From Rhea pennata (lineage: Eukaryota; Chordata; Aves; Rheiformes; Rheidae), in NCBI RefSeq assembly GCF_028389875.1, contig NC_084676.1:9920001-9984000 (forward strand): a DNA stretch of 64,000 nt, in the 5' to 3' direction. Made by a program: the position numbers and the translations under genes. Position 1 is the stretch's first letter, and each line of letters begins with the position of its first letter. A model generated the notes under the pieces. The model was not told where the DNA came from and ran no database searches. It saw only the letters and a list, made by a program, of their open reading frames with translations. Positions 12,450-25,741 of this stretch are shown one piece after another.

Positions 12450-15400
12450 CCCATAAAAACCTCATAGGGCTGGAAGCACTGTCTGCTGGAGAGCTTTCTC
12501 AGGGCAGCTTTCCCATCGTGAGTATCGCTGCGCAGACGATTGGGCTCTGCCTGAGGAGCCTTCCAGTTTGCAGTCATCTCATCCCCTTCAGGCTGCGGCA
12601 GGCTGAGGAAGGGCCTGGGAAAGGTGGGAAGAGTCGACTTGGCTCTTCCGCCTTGCTCGTGTGCTGCTTTCTGGCTGAATTTTTGCAGTCAGCTTGCAGT
12701 CGTCAGGGCTGGGAAGAGGCAGAAGGGCTCGGGGCAGGGTCAGTGGGAGGCATGTCTCGTCCTTGGTGTCCCCTCTCTGGGTATGCTGCTGCTTGCAGAG
12801 ATCAGAGTGTCACTGGGTAGGTTAGGAAGGGATTATTTGGCACACGCAGAGACAACACCATGCTGTGGTCAAAGTGTCTTTGTGTTTAAGGTCTCGGTGC
12901 TGCTGGCTGCAAATGGCGTGACTCGAGCTGCGGCTTTGCTCTGTTGCTCTGCAGCCTAAACCACAGCATGACATTTCAGTGCTGCTTTTCTCTACCCATT
13001 TGCAAAGGAGGAGGAGAGGCACCACATCGAGCTGTGCTCAGGGTTTCTGAGACTGAGTGCAGTTCACAGGGAAAGGACCATGCAGCCCTCTCAGGAGTGC
13101 AGTAACCACAACTCGTTTTGCACCCAAAGGCTACTTTCCTTAGCTTGCCTCTCCTGTGTTTGGAAATCTTCATTTTATATCCTTGCAAGAAGAAGCTAAG
13201 CAAGACAGATGTCCATAGTGACTGCCCATCCATCTGTTTCTCTTCGGGCCCGTTCTGAAGGCTTTTGGCACTGCGAACTATCAGTAAATACATGGATTGC
13301 CATGAAAATGCCCTGTAATTGCAAAGATCAAAGCTTTTATGCTGAGTTCATCTCCCTGGGCTGTTGAGGCTTCGTCCCCTTCTGCCCAGGGCTTCAGTCA
13401 CTGCTTGATGAGTTCCTCAGAGATGAGATGCTGCGCTGAAGTATTAAGGGAAGGATTTACCACATGATGCCTTGCATGCTTATTCAGCCTGAAGAACATG
13501 GTTTAATACCAGTGCTCAGCAGATGTGTAGCCTGCTGTCTTGAAATCACCTCCCAAACATACACTAAAGGAAATGAATTCTTCTCTGTTTGATTCGTTTT
13601 TGCCTTCTTGCAGTGGTAATGCAGATCTGATCCAGCCCTCTCTGGGGAGGCAGGTGGTGAAGATGGGAGGGCTTCACATTGGTACTGTGTTTGCGTCTTG
13701 TGATGGCTCTTGCTTGTGGATGCCAGTATTTTCAAGTCTTTGAAGATACTTCCAGTTGCATTTTGGATTGCTACCTTTAAGAGTCAGTTCTTGATAAAAG
13801 CAGCAATTCAGAGGTAGATGTTTAAAGAAAACCTTTCATGCTAGTTAGTTTTTCATTTTCAAATCAAGCTTCCCTGTCTTAAGCTCCTGGTTGTCTCTTG
13901 AATAATGTGGTGGCATTAATCTTCTCTCCGAGGGCACGCTTAGTTCAGTGGTTTTCAGCTGTTTTAAAACTGCAGTCTTCTAAACAATTCCAACAAAGTG
14001 AAAGGGATTCCCTGTAGAGGGAATTTAAACCTATTAATAATAACTCAGTTAGCTTTTGTGCATCTTCTACAGGTAGTCCACGATTCCCAAGAGTTGCAGA
14101 GAACTGCTTAGAGACTGCTGTTTGGGACCAGTGTTGGTATGCTGGTAATGGTGTGTGCGAGATGGAGGAGGGAGGGGCACAACAGGCACTGCCAGCCCAG
14201 TGCTGTGGTCCCACTGGGGATGGAGGTCGCAGGTTGGCCAAGTTTAGCTGCTGTGTCTTACCTGAAAATTCAGATGCGTTGGCAAATGCAGGCAAATCAA
14301 GCTGTTTAGTTGGGGTCTGGGTAAGATCTGTCATTAGCCTTTTGTCATTGAATTTGAAATGGGTGCATTCACGCATGAGAACCCGTCTGAGTTAACTTGT
14401 AGGGGTTTTGAGCTGAGCTCTAGGAAGTGTGGGGTTGATCACGCTGAGCCTGTGGCTTCCTCTTCCATGGCCATCGCCTTGAGGGAGGTTGTGATCCTGG
14501 TTATGCAAAGAGAGGTGTTTGAGCAAGCAGAAGTGTTCACGAATCGCTGAGCTAAGCAATGCAATTTAACATCGTGCCTCTAAATCCTACTCCATCCAGG
14601 CTTAACCCTGAGGGCTTGCTTACGTGGGGAGATTGACTTGTGGAGATGTGGGGTGATTATCTAGCAGTGGCGGTGCGGCTGGACGCCCCCGGTGGACACA
14701 GTGTTGCGGGATGAGTGTCAGGACATGGCGTAGCCGTCCTTCTGCAGAGCCTGGCTCACGTCCCCATCTCAAACCCTCTCCGTCATGGAGAGATTGAGCC
14801 CTGCAGATGTACACTGTTAAAGTGCTGCTTAACTTCATCACCTCTGTGACCGTCTCTGACCCTGTCTGCTGGTCTCCGAGTGTCTTGGAAGGATGTGTAA
14901 AGGCCAGGGCGTCACATTTCTGTGCTTGGTCCACAGTGACCAAAGAAGCAGAATCATCTCTACTCACAGCTCCCTCTTCTCCCCATTACACTGCTGCTAC
15001 TTGACAAGTTTCAGCTTTTGTCATTCTGTCTTTCCCCTGTCCTCTCTGCCAGTTGAGACAGACTTCCCTAATCTCTTCTAGACCTCACAGCTGATAGGGC
15101 AAAGAATAGGACGTGTGTGGAATAGCACGGAAACTGAGTCAGGACTCTTCCCTTATCTGAATAACTGCCAGCAAAATGCTGTGATGCCAAAGGCAACTGG
15201 GCCTGCAGCTCTGGGGAGGCCACAAGGGGCTTCTGTCTGGGATGCCTGGTAGCAGGGACCTTGCTTTTAGGGGAGAAGTAAGAGTGGGATGCTGTTACTT
15301 TCCTCCTCCTGTGTTTGGAGCTAGCGGAATGGGACTGTCACCGTGAAGATGGGAGATGACATGGGGTGTGAGGGGTGACGGTGCCCAAGGGTGCCTCTTC

Positions 15401-18400
15401 TGAAGGAGGCAGGCGTGTGCAGTGACATGAGAGGAGCTGGTCCCGGTGTGTGGGACAGGGCTCTGGGGCAAACACATCTCTCTGAACTGATTGTCAATGT
15501 CTGTTTTATTGGCATCGTGTGGGGTGGGGGCGCAGGGCCTTGCTTGTGCTGTGGGGAGCAGGTCTCGGGGTCTGCCCAGCGGGAAGGTCGACACTGGCTC
15601 CCTCCCTCAGCCCTTTTAAAAGCTGTGCAAGGAAGACCTGGGAGTGATTTCAACATCCAACTCCTCTTGGCCACGTAATGCCCCTTTTTCTGAACTCTTA
15701 TCCTATCCCTGGGCTGTGGTGTCCGGACAGTTCCTTCCTTTGGCAGGAGGCGTTGCAAAGCACGGCTTCCACCTGCGGCTAGGCCTGTTGTGGCCCTGGT
15801 AAAGCATACGGTGCCTGGGTTGTCTGCTGAGTTTGATCAGCCCTCTGGATTCATTTGCACTACCTTGTTTGTATTTAATCCTCTCATTACACCCTAAAAG
15901 AATCCCTTTGGAGGTTAAAAGGAAAGCACTGCAGGGTGGTAACAGAGATACTTCATCCCCTCTCCATCCCCTCTGGTGCCTCCCTGGCCCTTCCAGCTGG
16001 GAGAGACCAGCAGCTCTCCAAGCCTGCTGGGGCAGCCAGCCTGCTTTGGGGGAGTTACTCCCTCCCCTAGTCCTTTTCTAATAGTGTTTCTCCTCTTTTT
16101 GTTCTGAGAGAGAAGAATAAACAAATCCCAAGTGGCCAATTAATGCAGGCAATGTTTCACCTCCCTACCCCAGAGCTGCTGGTGCTGCAGGTACCCTACT
16201 GGCTGGAGCAGAAAGGCATGGAAGCAGGAGCATGTGTTGGTACAAGGAGGCAGACAGCTTGGAGAGTTTGGTTTGGGGAGAGCCCAGGGAGCTGGGTGGA
16301 TGGTGAGTGACGATGCAGTGTTTCTCCTGCCATAGTACCGCAGTTCCCTGGGGAGTGTTCAGAGCTGGGAGAGGATGGCTGCAGGGCTGTGAGGATGGCT
16401 GTGTTTGTGCAGCACTGGGGAAGCAGGGGTGACGTTGGGCAGTCATCACTGGAGGCCCAACATGCGTTTGAATGGGCCGTTCGAAAGTCAGGCGCGTGCT
16501 GAGCGAACTTATTAAAATTCACCTGCTTGCCTGGTTGTCAAGGCCATGCAGCAGCATTTCTGCCTGCTGCACGGATCCTTCCTTGATGTCCCAGACTCTG
16601 CTCAGATGCTGCTCCTGCCTTAAACTCAGTGCAGGTTCCTCTGGCTGGCCCGTGCCTGCCTCTGCCTCGCTGCGTTGAGTGGCAGTGCAGTAATGCCAGG
16701 GAGCTGGCAAGGAGCAGGCGCTCAGCCTCGCTGCCCCGGCCTCCAGGCAGTGCTGCCGCTGAGCTCCGGGGCTGCAGCGTGTCTCTGTTCTCTCTTCCTG
16801 CCTTCCCCAGGCCAGTGACCTTCGCAGGGCTCTGCTGACTGGTAAGTCCGAGTAGCTGAAAACCACAGGCTCCAGAACGCAAGGACAGTGGATTTTGGAA
16901 AAGTCTTTAACTGTTTTCCTCTTCCCCTCCAACTATGTTGGATTTTAATTGCAGACAGTAAAACGGTAGTGAGGTGGCATGGAGCTCGCAGCAAGACTGG
17001 CTGAAATTGGGTACTTGAGACATTTGTGGATTAAATTTGCCTCTCTGCGTCTTTGCAGTAATGCCCTTCTTGCAATCAAAGCTCTTGCCTCTGCAGGTTT
17101 ATTCTTGCTAGCACAGGGCTGGTGAGGCCGGGGCAGGGTGGCTGTGCCCCAGCTTCCCTTTTGTGGCACAGATTGAGCTGTGGGGAGTTAGCGTGCGGTT
17201 CCCCTTTGGTTTTTTAACTGGCTGCCCTGCCTGTGCCACAGAGATGCTGCTGTCAGCACTGCTGGATAAATGCCTGCAACCCTGCAAGACTTGCGGTGCG
17301 GTCAGGCTCTTCGTGCCTGCCAGTCTGCCTGGGCCAGCCGAGCCCTGCCAGAAATGGTTTCTGGCAGGTTTGGATCTAAGTGGAGTCGGGGCTGGCTCCA
17401 GGTCTTCGATTTTGAACTGATACGTGCCAAGGTCCTCTTGGGGTTTTTGCATAGGGGATATTGTTACAGGGTGTGTAAGAGCTCTTGGAAAGATGAAGTC
17501 AATCTGTATCCCTGCAGAGATACAGGGGAGGGTGAAGGTGTCCTCACTGCGCTCCCAGGGCTGTGGCTTCGCTGGCCTCGCAGTGCCAAGTTGTGCTCCC
17601 TGCAGGCTCTGTCCACCCAGGGAGCGAGGGCTCAGCTGGCTCTGGTGGAGTGCTGCTAGCACGGCTTGGGTTGACAGTCTCCAGTCTCCTGTAGCATTTG
17701 CACTGCTTTCTTTGCTCCCCAAGGTCTTCCCTGCAGAGCTGCAGCTGCTCCAAGGCTGATGTGTCTCTGCAGGGATGCTGTGCATGGAGCCGGGCAGGAA
17801 GGGAGCTGCTGGTACTCGGAGGTGAGCATGATGGTCCCTTTTGCCCCTTGCACCCCCAGTGCAGCAAGTCACCCTGTCCTGGGCCTCCCTTGCGCGCAGC
17901 CCTCTGGGAAGCAGACTCGCTCTGCCATGAGGGGCGGCTGGAGGGATGGAGGGAGCGAGGTTTGCATGGCTGGGTTTCCCCCTGACAGCCGGCGGGCTGG
18001 CAGGCAGGGCGGCATGGCCACGTGGGGCAGGGCTTGCCGGGGAAGCTGCTCTGATACTAATTCTGTTTGTCAGGGCTCCCAGATTAAGAGTGCTCACACT
18101 AAGTCTAGTGATGGAGCGCCGTACGGCTGGAAACCGAGTCAGGGCAGCATGCAGTGCACTTCCTCGTGGAAACTTCTTTTTTTTTTGTTCCACTCCTCCT
18201 GCACCTGCACCCTTTCTTTTTCATAAGCCACCTTTTTCGTACTTTACTTTGTAATCGCCCCAGGGGAAAAAAAAATCAACTGCATTTCAAAAGCTTTGCT
18301 TGCACTGTCTTTGAGACTGGAAAGGCAAGAGATTTTCCTGCACTCAGATCTGTATGGTGAACGGAGGTGGGTTTGTCAGACCGGCAGGTTCAGCTGCAGG

Positions 18401-20811
18401 CGTGAGCTCAGTAGCATGACAAGGCTGGCAGGCTGCAGGGCAAAGCAGGATCTTCTCTGAGCTTGGAGGGATTTTTCTGAGAGAAGGTGGGATAGATGTT
18501 TTCTCAGAAATCAAGGGAAAATGGCTCTTTTAGGGGCTCTTTCTCCTGTGGTCTTTTAAATGCAGCTCTGGTTGATGCTGCTGGTCTGTATTACAGTGCC
18601 TTGCAGACATCCCCAGCTGTTTGTAAAATAAGGTGTTTCTGGGGGCTTGATGTCCGGATGTAGCGCTGGGACTGCAATTTCCAGCAGGTGTCTTTTAAAT
18701 AACCACTCTGGTTTTAAAAGCCACCTGAGCAGCTTCTAAAAATCAGGTTAAAGGAAGTTTGACTCCTGCTGTCACCTTGCCAGGTCCTATGTTTTTTTTT
18801 TCCTTCCATTTTATCATCATTTCCCTTTTTGATTTAGAAATAACAGAAAAATTGTGGGTCTTAGAACTTGTTCTGTTCAGTGCTCTTGGGTCTAAGCCTA
18901 TACTTGCATTGGGAACTGACTGTCCTGCACTCTCAGATGCATAACCGAGACTGTTCTCAGCTTTGGATCCTCATGATCTTTTATGTATTTCAGGTGGTTA
19001 TAAGAAACAGCAGAAATAAATCCTGGCCGCAAAGGTGTGTGTTTGTTTTTTTGTTTTGGTTTGTTTAAAAATGTTCTCCCTTTACATTTTATGGTGTGTC
19101 CTGCGCTTGTTCACCGGTGGCAAAGCACTCGCCACCCCCAGGGCTTTGGTGTACCTTCCTTCTCACAGGTGTAGCTATCAGCTATCGGACCACTGCTCGT
19201 GGGTTGGGGGGCTTGTCTGGAAGTGGTGCAGGCTGGCTAGAAGCGATCTGGTTGCCCTGGCTTGCACCCGATGACCGTAGGAAGGGTCCAGCGAGTGGCT
19301 TTATTGATCCAAAGGGATTGTGTGTGCGCTGATGCTGTCTCTTGCCCTCCTTCCTGGGTTGTAATGGATGCCACCTGCCTGCAGCCCATCAGGGAGGTGG
19401 AAACGGGCTCCCTTGCTCTCCAGGGCCTGCTCGTGCACGGAAAACCCTGAGCGGCAGCATCCCCACCCCACAGCATCGTCCTGGAATCCTCGTTGTTCTG
19501 CCTGTGTTGCAGCTCCTGTTCCTGCCGCCAGCAGAGAAGTGAAGCTGCGTTTTGCCCTTGCAGCGAACCAGTAGAGCAGGATTCCTGGATGTTTTGAGCC
19601 TCCACAGCTGGTTTCTGGGGCTGGAGCAGGCCTGCGCTGGGGTGGGACGCCCGTCTCCCTCGGGTCCCGGCTGTACACCTGGCTGCTCCGAGGGTCCTGC
19701 AGGCACCTTGCTGCTGTGCTGGCATGCTGCCCGGGAAAGAGTTGCGTTAACGCTTTAACTATGTGGCAGCTTCCCTCCCTGGGGGCAGAGGAGGATTGAA
19801 ATTGAGAAAAAATTAAAGAGTGAAGCCTCACTAGCTATTTTTAGCACTGGTGGAAAGTTTTTGGGGTGAGAAGAGTGGCACATCAACCTGACAGTTATCT
19901 TATGGGCAAAGGGGTGAGTGAAAAACCAGTCGACAAGCTGCTCTGTGCCTGGCGCACATCACTTAGACCTGCCAAAGGCTGGCCATGTACGTAGTGGTGG
20001 GAGAAAGGGAGGTGCGGGCTGTGCGTATGAGAGGCATTCGGAGTCCTGTGTTTGCCCGGAGATGCTCTCTCTGGGGATTGGATTTGGGAAGGATTGGGGT
20101 TGGCTTGATGAAGTGTGCAGGAGATTGCAGCCTGAGCAGGCGCAGAGCGGAGCGAGCCAATCTGCACTGGCAGTGAGCAAGGCTGTGCTGAGGAAGGAGT
20201 CAGCACGTGGCACGCATGGACACGAAGAGGCCCACTGAAAGACAACATCTGCCCAGAAGAGAGAGAGATGGAGGGTTGGGGCAGGACAGAGGGTGAGAAG
20301 GAACATCTGTGACTCGGTAAGCCCATGCTGCTGCTTATTGCACTGCTTTGTGGTGCCGCTGGCACCTGGGTCAGAGCACCTGGCTGCTCTTGGGTTTTGT
20401 GCAAGAGACCCCAGGGATGGTTTCCAGAAGGAGATGCAGTGACTCCAATGCAGGAAAGCTCTTGCTTGCCGGTTTGATTTTTTGGGCACCTTCTTGCTGC
20501 AGTCTCTGCCTGTACTGGGGCTCGCTTGGGTTGACCCTGATACGGGGGCTGGGAGCTTCCCAGGCCGTGTCCACAGGAACCAGTGGCGCAAGCTGGACCG
20601 CGTTTGAGGTTGTGCCTGCTCCTTTCCTGGCCATGCCCTTGGGCAAGAAACCAATCACCCAAACTACTCTGGCTGGAGTTACTTGTGCCGTGCTGGCTGG
20701 ACCTTTGTGGACGGACACTTAGAAACCTCAGGGCTTTTGTAGGTCATCTTGCATGAGGGCCATCAAGTAGCCAACTCGTGTGTGTAGCAAAGAGGTGGAA
20801 AATTCCAACTA

Positions 20812-20930
20812 GGAATTAAACCTTTATTTTAACAAACCAAGGCCTGATTATTATGTACTGCACAGAACCATAATTATAAGTTCTTAAAACAAGATGGATA
20901 ACAAAGCCACTTGGAAACAGAAGGTGATAC
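20812..20930. promoter_or_regulatory. AT-rich element with ATTA sites, candidate enhancer
   Basis: An AT-rich block in otherwise GC-richer intron 1, with homeodomain-type cores in GATTATTATG and ACCATAATTATAAG and an AACAAAG SOX/TCF-like core near 20902. It has the look of a conserved noncoding element, but conservation cannot be tested here. Low confidence. Confidence 0.2.
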
Positions 20931-23179
20931 AACTGTAGGGCCCCGTTCCTTCCATGTCTACGTCTGTCGTGTGTCTCTGCTGCAGGTGGTTTGAAGATAG
21001 ATGTGTAATCTTGCCTGTCAGCAGCCATCTCCATTCCTGACTTTCCATGCACTGACGTTAAATCTGCTGGCTGTCACTTCCCCGCCTGTAACTATGGGAA
21101 CTCGGATGTCAGTGCCGAGGGCTTGTGACTGCCGTGCAGGAAGGAGGGTGGGTCTGCAAGCATTACCGTCTTAACTGATGAAAGAAGTTGAGGAGGAATG
21201 GGATGGCATATCCAGGATGTGATGCTTCGTGAAGTGTTCTTGGCTCTTCCTTTCCTTAGGGACAGATAATCACGAAGAGAGCCTCTCTGTGCGCACACAG
21301 CTATAAAAGCGAAGTCCCCATGTGCTTCTTATTTAAGGGCATTTAATGGTTAAAAAAAGGTCTGGTGAATACTGTGGAGATTTTAAGTGTGTTATTAGTG
21401 CATGTTTCTGCAGAGGAATTTGCTGAGAGCTGTTGCTTCCCCTCTCCATGATGCAAGTGCCAGCAGGGATGGATAGGAGGGTTTGCAGTGAGCTGGCAGG
21501 AAGGTTGCCTGAGGTTGTGTCCAGCCTCTCCTTCTTTGAAGGAAGCAAGGAAGCTGCTAGGCTGTTTGTTATCAAGAAGAGGGTCACTGGGGCCTGCCTG
21601 GCACATGTCCTTGTGGGAAATACTTGGCAGCCGTTTTTCGTGGGGCAATTGCAGCCAACTGTGCATTGGAGAAGCAATTCTCCCACTCGCTTCCCTTTGC
21701 CAATTTGCCTCATCCCCACCTGGGGACAGAGTCATCATTTGTGAGGAGCTTTGGTTTAGAGGAGTGGTTTGGGAGGCACTGCAGAGCAGAAAGGGATTCC
21801 CTGGCATTAAATGAAGTGCAACAAGCTCTGCAGGGCCTACAACAGAGGCACAAGGGGAGAAACGTAACCTCGGGCAGCTCTTATTGCTGGTCTTTTCTCT
21901 GAACCTTTCAGTTCAGGGCAGCTCTGGTTCCCGTGAGATGTGATATACTTGGCAGCTGGGGCTTGGGCAGCTGAGGGTATCACCTGTCTGCTCACTAGTG
22001 TTGGTCCATGTGAGGGTGTCACTAACTGTAGGGACTCAACTGCCTGAGGGATTCCAGCAGTGCTTGTGCTTCCTGTGCCTACCAGGAAGCAGGACACTGG
22101 CCTTGGTGTGCTCCAGGGCTCTTCTCCCAGTGAACAAGAAAAGCTGGGGCAGGAGACCTGTGCAGCAGCTGCTAGAGGATGCTTGGGTCTGGCATGAATC
22201 CTAGACTGCTGAAACATGGCAGGAGGCATCTGAGGGGAGGTATAAACCCGCTGGCACCGACAGCAAGGAGACGGCATCCAACTGCTGGTGTCAGCACTGG
22301 CTCACAGTCTCTGATGGCATGACGCACCCTCGACTGGCTGCGCACGGGCAGAGCCTGTCTTCTGCGGAGTGAGTTGTCATGCCACTGTTTCTTCTAAGAG
22401 TTTCCCTAATACATGTACAAACCTTCTCACTTTATTTTTCTTTGTAAGCTTTTACAGCTATTTGTGAGTGCTCATCACAAATTACTGCATGCTTTTTGCT
22501 CGGTTTTGGAGGCAGTCCTCCTAGGTACAGGAGTCCTAGCAGATGCTGGATTTTCTGCAAGAGCAGTGTGCTGCGTGTGTGCCGTGCTGTGCTTGGACTG
22601 CCCCTGTGTTTTTGTGTCACTTGGGCTGCAAGAGAGACCTGGAAAACTGTGCTGCCCCAGATTCCCACCTGGAATGCCATCCTCGAGAGGTCAAATATCC
22701 AAGAGGGGTGTTGGCTGGGGCCTGGCCCTGTTGAGGCGACATGTTGAATGACACAGTGGAGGGGAGATATAAAGAATCAAGGGAAGAGCAATCAGGGCCG
22801 AGCAAAGTGAGAGCCCAGTCTTGGATAAGTGGAGCCTGCTGTCCCCTAAGGGGGCCAGGGTGCGCTGCCTTGGAAGGTCAGTTATCTGAAGTATGCGTCA
22901 CTGAGATGGGTTAAATATTCCTGCAACACGTAGGTCGGGAAAGCAATGCAATGCAGCAAGGCAGGAAAAAACGAGGGTGGTGAGTCCCACGCTGAGGAGG
23001 AAAGCCTCGAGCTGCCCTTTCTCCCTCGGCCAAAGAGCAAAGGTGCATCCTCTCTTGTCCTCAGCTGGGGATCGCTGACCTGTAAAAACTAAAAAAAAAT
23101 AGATTACAAGAAGGCACCAGCTGCTCCCGTCTCCTGGCCCAGCCAGGAGCAGGTCTTGCTGCTGCTGCAGAGACGGCCG

Positions 23180-24130
23180 TTGAGTTTGACTTCTGGCTGC
23201 ACGAGGGCAGGATCGTTGCCCTGGGGGCCGGTGTCCCTCCGAGGGCCGGCTGGGGTGAAGGGGAAAGAGGGCCCGTCCCCAGGAGCGGGGTGACGAGGGG
23301 CCGGGCGAAGGCCGCCGGGAGGCTTGGGAAGCAGGACGCGGGGCTCCGAGCGGGCCCCGCTCGAGGCGGGCGAGGGCAGCAGTGACAGGATTACTCCGCA
23401 CAGTCGCAGTGTGTAATCCACGTTACTTTTCTGCCAACAGAGTTTAACTGCGTTACGGCCCGGATCCCGTTTGTGCGGCGGCCGGCGGCTCGCGCGGCCC
23501 CTCGGCGGCCGCGCCGCGCGCCGGGAGCCTCCGTTGCGCTCTCCGGCCGCGCAGCGCCCGGGTGGCCCCGCGGCCCTCTCTGTGCGCGGGGGGCAGCCGG
23601 CCGGCGCGGAGGCTGCGGCGGGCAGAGGCCGGGCTGGATTGCGGAGCGGGGCCGGTGCTTCGGGAAGGGCCTGCGAGGCCGTGCCAGCGGGAGTCACGAG
23701 GAGCTATGAATAGCCCGGACCCCCGCTAAGGTGCGAAATGCGAGGGGGCCGGGCTGCCCTTTCGGGCTGTCTCTGGGCAGCTCTGAGCCGCGGGCCGGGC
23801 CGGGGGGAGCGGCGGTGCTCTCCCGTACGGCTGCTGCGGCCGGGATAGCGCCGGCGCTCTATTTTTATCCCTCCCCCAACCCTGTTTAATGCTTCGCTTG
23901 CACAAACCCCTTCCCCCAAAGCAGAGGCGAGGCAGCCCGAACCCCCTGGCCAGCCGGCGCGCTCAGCGCGCTGCGAGCCGGCGGCTCCCCGCTGCGGCGG
24001 CTCCGCCAGCCTCCGGCGCCCCTAGCAGGGCGCAGACCTCTCTGCAGAGGTGTTTTCCCAGCGAGGAGCAGGGATTTCTGCCGCGGGTTTGGAGACTGTG
24101 CCGTGAGCCCCCGCACTGGGGGCAGTGAGC
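23180..24130. promoter_or_regulatory. Second CpG island, possible alternative promoter
   Basis: A dense CpG block (strongest 23460-24020) inside presumed intron 1, about 2.2 kb upstream of the 5' UTR exon. A weak donor, GCTAAG|GTGCGA, lies at 23730/23731 and could end an alternative noncoding first exon. The MEF2/SRF-like A/T core CTATTTTTAT lies near 23858. Alternative first exons are common for NDST genes, but use here is inference. No protein in the GC-driven open frames is recognisable. Confidence 0.4.
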
Positions 24131-25741
24131 CCCCACAAACGTGCTCCCTCCCTTGCTGCCCGTGGGGAGATTAGCCAGATTTGCAGGAAGAGAGAGTCCT
24201 TATTTGTTTATTTTTTTTAATGCACTGATTTTATCAATATTCCCCTCCCTCACGGCTTCACCTCCATGCAAGTTTTTTCTTTTCTTTCGGTGGGCCTTTC
24301 AAGAGGGGAAGAAAAAAATTCCCAAGGCTCCACGTGGACGCTCTCGCTTGCCTTGGCCTTTCCCTCCGAGGAAGGCTTTGTCTCAGTGACCTTGGCTGGA
24401 ATTTCCCCCCTTGGCCCATGGCTCGGCCTCATGGCTGCCAGCTGGCCGGCTGCCCGCATCCCTCCCCTGCGACCGTGCATATCCGCCGGATTGTTTATCC
24501 CGGGTTGCCGGAGGGCCTTTGCAGGGGACGGCACTTCTGAGATGTGCAGGGAAGCCGTGCTTCCCCCAGCATCCTAGAAACCCCTCACTACTCGGAACGT
24601 GCCTCTGTTATCAGATAAATCAGTGTCTCCCTGTGAAGGGGTTCTGGCCAGATGCTGCTCTTGGCAGCGTGGGAGTAAATTTGGAAAGCTTCCCTTTTGT
24701 TTCAGCGCTTCGCCTGGTGTAAATGAGATTGCAGTCTGGCCTGAAGTATTTGTCTCGCTCTACTTTTGTCTGTGCCTTTAATGACTGTGAGACTTTTAAA
24801 TAATATAGTGATTCTGCAGAGATGGGAACACTGTTTGCCATGCTGGGGCAGGAGGATAGCGGTGCCCCCGCAGGCCAGAGGGGCTGCTTGGTATGGGACA
24901 AGGCTCCTGTTGCGGCATTTGCCCTGGGGACTGCCCTGTGCCCTTGCACAGCAGTACACGGGCAGCAAGGGTTTCAGGGCTGCATTTAGCCTCAGTAGCC
25001 ACATCTGTATATTGTGGGTCTCTAGCGTCTCGGGAAAGATTGCTGAGACACCCTGAGGCTGGACTGAAAGTGAGATGTGGTCTGGAGCAAAGGCTCCGCT
25101 GCATCCTGCGCTAGGCGGAGGTGAGCAGTCCAGCGTCTGTCGAGACCGCCTGCCTTTGCGGGGAGTGCGAGGCTGGGGGCTCCTCTGTCGGCGGCTCTGC
25201 GGGCTGGTCTTGCTCTGTGGCCTGCTTGGAGTGGGTTTGGCTGTCAGCAGCCCCCCACGCTTTGCTCTCCTGGGTTGTGCACTGCTCTTGCAAGGACGGG
25301 TGACAGCAGGTTCATAGGTCCTTGTGCTGTGCTCGAAGTCCCCCATCCCCTCACTTCCAGCCTCCTGCTTCCTCCTACCATGGGATCTCCAGCCTCAGTC
25401 TCTTCCCTTCCAAAACCCCCTCAAAATACAGTGCCTAGCAGCAGTTTTGCCAGGCCACGCAGGGAGGCAGGAAGGGGAGCTGGGAGCTGGCCTGTTGCTG
25501 CTGCCCCCCACATAAAGCCACCCAGCCCCACGTGCCGTCCACATGTGGTGCAGCACTGCTCAGTGCACTGTGCAGATTGCTCAGGGGCTCCGTGGCACCC
25601 TGGCCCGTTGGGAGGCTGTTGGTTTCCCGTGGGGCTCGGGGGGTTCTGCAAGCCAGGCAGGGCCAATCCTGTGCCTTGCAGTTGCTGAAAGGCTCACCCA
25701 GTTGCTCCTGCCGCTGCACGCTCCTACCTCTTTCCTTGCAG
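24131..25741 (+). other. NDST1: Intron 1, distal part; no gene seen
   Basis: No supported exon. It contains an AT-rich patch at 24200-24260 with a forkhead-like TGTTTATTT and an ONECUT-like TTATCAATAT, and a near-palindromic GATA pair, TTATCAGATAA, at 24608-24618. The remainder is moderately GC-rich, with no repeat element recognised. Confidence 0.5.

Larger units (their letters stand above)
1211..23179 (+). other. NDST1: Presumed NDST1 intron 1, 5' part; no gene seen
   Basis: About 22 kb without any exon I can support. Open frames are short or match nothing I recognise, and no tRNA, rRNA or recognisable transposon is seen. Contents worth naming are homopolymer runs (about 4873-4885, 8879-8886, 12427-12449), a small duplication of TTGGCATGGGAAGTT near 11957-11988, a doubled TTTCATTACAG near 11228-11254, AT-rich patches near 11220-11420 and 20812-20930, and long antisense open frames at 17108-18193 and 19895-20662, which are discussed separately. 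The plus strand looks T-rich relative to A, as expected for a transcribed intron. Confidence 0.6.
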
